Assembly: GCA_964578835.1 (NCBI GenBank)
Contig: CAZOEL010000057.1
Span: 1-46,539 of the forward strand
From: CAZOEL01 sp964578835
GTDB taxonomy: Bacteria; Desulfobacterota; Syntrophobacteria; Syntrophobacterales; Syntrophobacteraceae
DNA: 46,539 bases
Direction: 5' to 3'
Shown: positions 41,224 through 46,539 of the stretch, piece by piece
Position numbering within the stretch: the stretch's first letter is position 1
Layout: the number at the start of each line of letters is the position of its first letter
Translations under genes and position numbers: made by a program
Notes under the pieces: generated by a model
Seen by the model: the letters and a program-made list of their open reading frames with translations, nothing else
Told to the model about the DNA's origin: nothing
Databases searched by the model: none

Positions 41224-44200
41224 TCATCGACGTCTACCGCGAGGCCTGCGTCGCCGCGCAAGTCGCTGCCGCGTAGTTGCCTGGTGCGGGCCAAAACGGC
41301 CGTCGATCTCAGCTAGCGTCTCTCGCGTTCCATACGCATCCATTTCGATCATTGCCTCGAAAATGGTGATACCGGACTGTCGTGATGCTCCGCCCAGCCG
41401 ATGAAGCGTAAGCGCAAGGTCTGTGAGTTGTGGGGCAGCTGTGACTGTTCCAGTCCGCATGTCTACGAGTTCACTCCGCCAAGCGGCAACGAGCTTCTCG
41501 GCAATAGTTGCAATAAGCTCCGACTCGTGTGGCAGTAGCGCCTGAAGACGCTCCACCACAGAATGATACGGAGCCGCGGACATGTCGGTGCCAGCGTCCG
41601 CCAACGCGCGGAGTAGTTCCACTGTTGATGAGTCGGGAGTGAGTTCGCCGGTCACCCTGAAGACCTCCATTACTGCAGCCACAAGTTCCTTGCTCGCGCC
41701 CTTCAGCAAGGCGACGAGGGTCTCGCTGGCATGCTGCCGCAGCTTCTCATCGGACCACATGTTCACAGCGGCATGAGCCAGGCCGATCTTCGTGTCATCG
41801 GTGCCGGAGGACATAATTTTGTCCCGCGCCTTCACCCAATCGTTCTTCTCTTTCACTACTGCTACCAAACCGACCAGTTCGCCATAGGCACGCTGCAAAA
41901 AGGCTTGGTCTGACTTGCGCCAATCGCTGATGAGGTCAAAGACAAGCTGGTCGTCCCAGTTTTGGGCATAGGCGAGAAAGATGACCGCCTCTTGGGTCCC
42001 GAGGATTTTAGGGAAACGGGCAAACAACTTACGAAGAAAGCTCGATACGATCTGCGGGGTCGAGCCTCCGGCATTGGAGAGCCGATAGAGGAGCGCCTTC
42101 CACACGTTCGGCTCGCGCTCGCGCGATAAATGATCATCAAGAATTGCGAGATAGCGATCGCGACCTTCTTCCTTCCTATTCAGCAGAATCGAAGCGAGCG
42201 CAGAAAGTATGTTGTAGTTACCGCCAGGTAGGACCATGCTTTTGCCATAGCTCCAAAGAATACTTCCCTCTTTAAGGTCCCCATCCTCTGCTCTTGATGT
42301 GAGATCGTCATCCTTCTCAACTTTTCCCTCCGAGGGAGCAGGAGAAAGCCAGAGCCACTCGATAAGGATGCCGATCACCTCGTCACTGATCACAGCCTTT
42401 CTGCTTGCGATCTTTTCGACAGCACGAGCAGCAGATTCCCTAAATTCCTCAGCCTGAAATCCGCGCGCATGGAGATCGAGGAGCGCCTCGATGACGCAAC
42501 TATCATTCGGCGCATCATCCGCCATCGCATCGAGGGCATAACCGGCGGCCCGCTCCTGCTGACATGGCTCGAACTGTTCCATGATCCGGATTGCTCGATC
42601 CGGAGCAGACCGGGCGAATTCAGCAAAAGCGCGAGACAGCTGGATGTTGCCACCCCGCATCCAATGCGTCGGATGATCCCAATTCGTGTTGTCAGGGATC
42701 TCGCGGAAGATCTTGAGGATGTCGCGATCTTTGGCCTTGGCCATGGCTGCGGCTTCCATAGGCGAACCTATCCAGCCAACGTTGACCTCACTCATCGTGC
42801 GTTCGTAACGGTCACCCAACGCGCGCTGCTCGGTAGCCACTAATTCGCGGTTCTCGGGGGCCAGTCGTTCTACGCCCACGGCTTGAAGAAGGTCCTTCTT
42901 GGTTGCTCTTACCAGATTCGCGAATAGCCTGCGCTGTTTAGGCTCCGTGAGGTGCTCCGGAACTGGGGGATGATAACTGAGAACCGCCTCCTCAAAGCGA
43001 TCTACCTGCTCTTTCGACCAATTTGGAGCAGACGCCTGCACGAGGTCGATCGTCGTGTGACGATGACCATAGCGTGTGCCCAACTGGAACCGGCGCGGAT
43101 CGAGAAGAATCCATTCGAGAGCCCTCGACGCCAACTTATTTGACGCAACTTCATACCCTCGAGCAATCAGTTGCTGAACAGCGAGAATCTCAAGGCTTGA
43201 GTTCTCATCGGCCCACTTAGAAAACTCATTCGGCGTCTTTTCCGCAAGTTCCTCGACAGCGATTTGAAGTGCACTGATGACCGGCTTTTCCCGCGATGTC
43301 GATCTATCCTCTGAAGGAGTCAATTCAATCTCGAGAACGTATTGACCATGGTAGATATGCTTTGCGCCACGGCTCTCAGAACGGGCGAGGATCTCTAAAA
43401 AGACAGAGACATACCAACGCCAAAGGTAATGTAGGAACGCTGCGGGAGCTGCTTCTGCTAGCGACGGAAGATCGTGCCATTCCAACGCGTCCAGCAGGTA
43501 GTCGAATTCTTTAGAACGACGATGTTCAATGTACCAAGAAGCCTTCTCATCCTCGGTGCCGTTCACCGGAAATGGCAGTGACTCCGGCTTTCCTTTTGCC
43601 TCAGCAAGGAGGAAGTCGAGCTTAGCCAGAACGAGACGCATTGCTACATCCGGCTGATCTACCGCGACTGTCATAGCGGTGTGGCCCACATGCCAAATTG
43701 AAATTGGGCTACGCTTGATGACGGTGGTCGCAATCTCTTCAACTTCGTGAGTCCAAAGAGGGCATTCGTGTGCTGCCATCCACGAATAGCTATCCCTCTC
43801 CGCATAGGGAAGCCAGCACTCCTTTATAAGCCGAATGACGCGGTCGCTATCTGTCTTCCAATTCAGCGCAAGGATCCGCATTGCCTGGCCCGCTTCTGCA
43901 TCGGTGCCGGACATTGCATCTCGAATAGCGGTCGAAGCAAAATGATCAAACCATCCTGAGCTGCTTCCAAGCGCCTTGAGCCCGAATATGCGGAGCTCAG
44001 GCGTATTCAGCACCTCGGCCATGCATGTCTTCTCGAATTCGAGAGGTTGCCTCACTTGGCCAAGAAATTCAATGAGAAGGAGGCGGAGATGACGTCTTAG
44101 GTCCTTGACCTTCCAAATCTCTTGAAGTTCGCGTTCATAGGATTTGGCCTCGGCCTCGCGCAGGTAGTTTAGGGCCGACCAGACCTTTGCCCGTACGAAC

Positions 44201-46392
44201 AAGGAATCTTGGCGTTCTATAACGTATTTAGAAAGCAGTCCCACGTTTCCAATGAACGTCCTGGCCAGGACGTAGTCAAAGATTGTCTGGTGGCTAAAGG
44301 CGACGCTGAGATTGTTTTCCGTCCGAATAATGAACCCCAACGCTTCAAGGCGTTTAAGGGTGTTCAGACGATCGTCGAAGCGTGAGGCTGCCAGCCAAAG
44401 AGCCTCTTCCTCCGCCATTCTTCCGGCGAGGTCTGAGGCAAGCGCGATAAGACTCTCGCTGTCGTCGGCTGACGCAATCCGGTCGCGCCAGAGCTGCTCC
44501 AGCATGGCCTGATAAGTAGTCAAGGGTTCGCTACGACCCGTACCAACAAGAGCAATGAATGTCTTCAAAGCCTGTGGAATGCGCACGACATCTCGCGCCT
44601 TCTCGGGCCATGCCTCAGGGTCGATCCCGACCTCGGCGAGCCGCTCTTTCACTTCATGCCATGGCGGAAGTGCTAGCGTCACGCCCTCAGCTTCGACCGC
44701 TCGTAGCCGCACATCGTGGTTGAATTCAAAGGTACGTGCAGAGAGTAGGACGTGAACGTTCGGGACGCCGCCGATGCGACGGACCAGGTTGAGGAGGACG
44801 TTCAATCGCCCGCTTCGAAGGTCGAGCTGGCTCGCGAGAGCATCCAGTTGATCAATGAAGACGAAGACTGGCTGAAGTGCTGCCAAGCGAAGGATGAGTT
44901 CGCTAGGTGCAGCCGGCAGTTGCAGTTCGCGCTGCAAGTCTGGCTCGGTTCGGACATGTGTTGAGAGGAAGTCTGCCTTCAGCGCGAAGACGGTAGCGCC
45001 CTGATCTAGTAGGTCTGAGGCAATCTTCGAAAGGAGGGCCGATTTTCCCGAACCAGGTTCCCCCAGGAGCACCGTAGAGCTTGTGTCGAGCTGAAAACGG
45101 GCTTCGACGTTGTCCCGCTCGGGCCGCTCCATCCACCTGCCGTTCGGAAGCGTCTTTTCCCAAGCGAGAAGATCAACTGAAGCGGCGGCCAGTGCCTCTT
45201 TGGCCTTCTCTGCTTCGCGGGCCAGTTCGGCTGGCGTCGCACCAAGAAGGGTGACGCCGCTATCCGCCGCGACTTCCCGAAGCTTTGCCAAGTCTATGAC
45301 CGCAAGGTCGCTTTCACGGACGTTCATCACGAGCCGAACAGACCCGACTTCAATACGAACCAGCGTCAACTTCTCGTCACCAATCGCCTGCTTGAGGCGC
45401 TCGACGACGAGTTCCACCTTCTCTTCGGACCATTCCTCCTTCGAACCTTCGAAGTTGAAAACAAACTCCACCCGGCGCTCTTCAGAGGATGGATACTCAG
45501 CCGCTTCTGCAGCCTCGGGCTTCTTGGTTTCACCAACCACCATGGGACCTTCAGTCGCTGGAACCTTGCTCAGAAACGAAAGAATGCTGAACGCGAACGC
45601 AGCGGCATGAGCGGCCGCAATAGGCTGATGTAGATTATCCTTTGCGTGATCCTTGCCGACGCACATGTCCGATATACCGCGCACAATGATTGCCGGCGTG
45701 TTCTCATGACGCGCGGCGTTCATGGCGCCCCAACCTTCCATCTCGATAGCGCCACAATCGTTGAATTGAGAACGAAGCCAAACGTAGCGCTCTGACTTTC
45801 CACCAGCGACAACCTCTTCGCCGGAAACGATGCCCTTGATGACTGCCAAAGGGGGAAATGCACAGGGGTATTCCACCACTTTCGGCAACTCCATGCGGTG
45901 CGGGGCACGTATCAAATCTGTCCACTCACCTAGATAAATCAGGAATCTTGCAGTGTCTAGAAGGACTAGTGCAGGAACCAGCGAATGAGGTCTGCTAAGT
46001 ATCTTTGTATCTTCCACCTTCGCAGAGTGACTGTTATAGACGTAGTCGCCAATGACGACGCTGCCGATTGGGATGTCTTCCTTCAATGACCCGGCGACAC
46101 CGACAAATATCTGGGCGTGGAAGCTTCCGAATTCCTGATGTGCCTTGCTGGCGACGAGGCTTGCGTCGGTGTTCCCTTGAGCTGTGATGGCGTGAACGAC
46201 AAGCCAGTCTCCCGCAGGATCCGAGAAGCGGCCGTACTCATAAAACCCGCTCTTATTGCCGCTCAGTATCTCTGACTCGGTAATGTGAGCTTTCACGGCA
46301 CGACTCTCGTGGTCGACGGTTGTAATAATGAGTGCGCGCCGGGGGTGGGCGCGGAACTCTTCTTTCACATTGGCTGGAGTGCGGTATGCCAT
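41224..46392 (-). CDS. STAND/NLR-like protein with N-terminal nucleoside phosphorylase domain
   Basis: A giant protein of about 1722 residues from M-A-Y-R-T-P (the frame extends 40 codons further). Residues about 18-275 are a phosphorylase-superfamily (MTA/SAH nucleosidase-like) domain with F-V-G-V-A-G-S, I-E-M-E-G-W-G (216-222) and the catalytic Asp in R-G-I-S-D-M (242). A small alpha/beta module follows (about 306-384), then a P-loop NTPase with Walker A L-G-E-P-G-S-G-K-S (443-451) and Walker B V-F-V-F-I-D-Q-L-D (509-517). The remaining ~1100 residues are helical, HEAT/TPR-like. This is the effector-NTPase-sensor layout of bacterial NLR (Avs-like) anti-phage proteins: the repeats would sense a phage protein and the N-terminal enzyme deplete a purine nucleoside or cofactor. 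No frameshift is seen over 5 kb. Bases 46393-46539 show no further gene. Confidence 0.82.
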   Translation of the reverse strand: MAYRTPANVKEEFRAHPRRALIITTVDHESRAVKAHITESEILSGNKSGFYEYGRFSDPAGDWLVVHAITAQGNTDASLVASKAHQEFGSFHAQIFVGVAGSLKEDIPIGSVVIGDYVYNSHSAKVEDTKILSRPHSLVPALVLLDTARFLIYLGEWTDLIRAPHRMELPKVVEYPCAFPPLAVIKGIVSGEEVVAGGKSERYVWLRSQFNDCGAIEMEGWGAMNAARHENTPAIIVRGISDMCVGKDHAKDNLHQPIAAAHAAAFAFSILSFLSKVPATEGPMVVGETKKPEAAEAAEYPSSEERRVEFVFNFEGSKEEWSEEKVELVVERLKQAIGDEKLTLVRIEVGSVRLVMNVRESDLAVIDLAKLREVAADSGVTLLGATPAELAREAEKAKEALAAASVDLLAWEKTLPNGRWMERPERDNVEARFQLDTSSTVLLGEPGSGKSALLSKIASDLLDQGATVFALKADFLSTHVRTEPDLQRELQLPAAPSELILRLAALQPVFVFIDQLDALASQLDLRSGRLNVLLNLVRRIGGVPNVHVLLSARTFEFNHDVRLRAVEAEGVTLALPPWHEVKERLAEVGIDPEAWPEKARDVVRIPQALKTFIALVGTGRSEPLTTYQAMLEQLWRDRIASADDSESLIALASDLAGRMAEEEALWLAASRFDDRLNTLKRLEALGFIIRTENNLSVAFSHQTIFDYVLARTFIGNVGLLSKYVIERQDSLFVRAKVWSALNYLREAEAKSYERELQEIWKVKDLRRHLRLLLIEFLGQVRQPLEFEKTCMAEVLNTPELRIFGLKALGSSSGWFDHFASTAIRDAMSGTDAEAGQAMRILALNWKTDSDRVIRLIKECWLPYAERDSYSWMAAHECPLWTHEVEEIATTVIKRSPISIWHVGHTAMTVAVDQPDVAMRLVLAKLDFLLAEAKGKPESLPFPVNGTEDEKASWYIEHRRSKEFDYLLDALEWHDLPSLAEAAPAAFLHYLWRWYVSVFLEILARSESRGAKHIYHGQYVLEIELTPSEDRSTSREKPVISALQIAVEELAEKTPNEFSKWADENSSLEILAVQQLIARGYEVASNKLASRALEWILLDPRRFQLGTRYGHRHTTIDLVQASAPNWSKEQVDRFEEAVLSYHPPVPEHLTEPKQRRLFANLVRATKKDLLQAVGVERLAPENRELVATEQRALGDRYERTMSEVNVGWIGSPMEAAAMAKAKDRDILKIFREIPDNTNWDHPTHWMRGGNIQLSRAFAEFARSAPDRAIRIMEQFEPCQQERAAGYALDAMADDAPNDSCVIEALLDLHARGFQAEEFRESAARAVEKIASRKAVISDEVIGILIEWLWLSPAPSEGKVEKDDDLTSRAEDGDLKEGSILWSYGKSMVLPGGNYNILSALASILLNRKEEGRDRYLAILDDHLSREREPNVWKALLYRLSNAGGSTPQIVSSFLRKLFARFPKILGTQEAVIFLAYAQNWDDQLVFDLISDWRKSDQAFLQRAYGELVGLVAVVKEKNDWVKARDKIMSSGTDDTKIGLAHAAVNMWSDEKLRQHASETLVALLKGASKELVAAVMEVFRVTGELTPDSSTVELLRALADAGTDMSAAPYHSVVERLQALLPHESELIATIAEKLVAAWRSELVDMRTGTVTAAPQLTDLALTLHRLGGASRQSGITIFEAMIEMDAYGTRETLAEIDGRFGPHQATTRQRLARRRRPRGRRR

Positions 46393-46539
46393 TTCTTCCT
46401 GCTGAGTTGGTTTAAGCTCATTCGTGTGTCTTAATTCAGACTGCCGGACTTGACGCGAAACTCCGGTTGCGCCGGGCCGGGCCGGTATAATCGGGATAGG
46501 GAGAGGCCTCACGGCCCCTCTCCTCCCACACCACCTGGC

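Overview
The window looks like a chromosomal segment of an anaerobic Desulfobacterota-type (deltaproteobacterial) bacterium. This is inferred from a selenocysteine formate dehydrogenase, a tungstate-binding protein, Tat and RND genes, REP-type hairpins and RAYT remnants. No rRNA, tRNA or other taxonomic marker was seen, so the assignment is tentative.

Bases 1-8.95 kb are housekeeping and efflux. They hold the 5' end of a Tat-exported protein, an M24 (Xaa-Pro type) peptidase, and a divergent TetR regulator with a palindromic operator and apparently an AUA start. A repeat-rich spacer follows, then an outer-membrane factor / membrane-fusion protein / RND pump operon. Bases 8.95-16.8 kb are a formate dehydrogenase maturation block on the minus strand: fdhA with an in-frame UGA (selenocysteine) followed by a SECIS-like hairpin, fdhE, a small ORF, an FmdE/molybdopterin-binding fusion and a lone tupA. 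Three matching 24-bp palindromes (TTATG-type arms around a central 8-10 bp) precede fdhA, fdhE and the FmdE fusion. They look like a molybdate/tungstate-responsive regulon.

Bases 16.9-30.5 kb are a type 3 BREX-like defence operon on the minus strand, in the family order HTH, brxF, brxC, pglXI, brxHII, pglZ, brxA. It is heavily eroded. brxC carries a frameshift and probably an internal deletion, pglXI is a C-terminal stub, and brxHII has lost its whole helicase core. brxF, pglZ and brxA remain open. Nested in it are two ATPase + TOPRIM-like gene pairs, an HNH nuclease, a MazG-like gene, and a GxxExxY gene carried between 30-bp terminal inverted repeats exactly at the brxHII/pglZ junction.

Bases 30.7-36.7 kb hold a different conflict-type cluster, also on the minus strand: a TIR protein, a broken YEATS-domain gene, a membrane patatin phospholipase with an N-terminal TRAFs-binding-like module, and an overlapping gene that joins a deoxyribosyltransferase-like domain to the same kind of module. 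This is the best candidate for a poorly described system. Bases 36.8-38.3 kb are a junk zone with two RAYT transposase remnants, small membrane ORFs and an orphan addiction-module antitoxin. Bases 38.56-41.17 kb read as an integron cassette array without an integrase in view (CALIN-like), with four attC-like sites carrying yefM-yoeB and two DUF4160/DUF2442 pairs. From 41.2 kb to the right edge is one very large STAND/NLR-like gene with an N-terminal nucleoside phosphorylase domain.

Taken together, an ordinary energy-metabolism region abuts about 30 kb of layered, partly decayed defence DNA. Frameshifts are concentrated in the defence part, which suggests real decay, although sequencing error cannot be excluded from one sequence.
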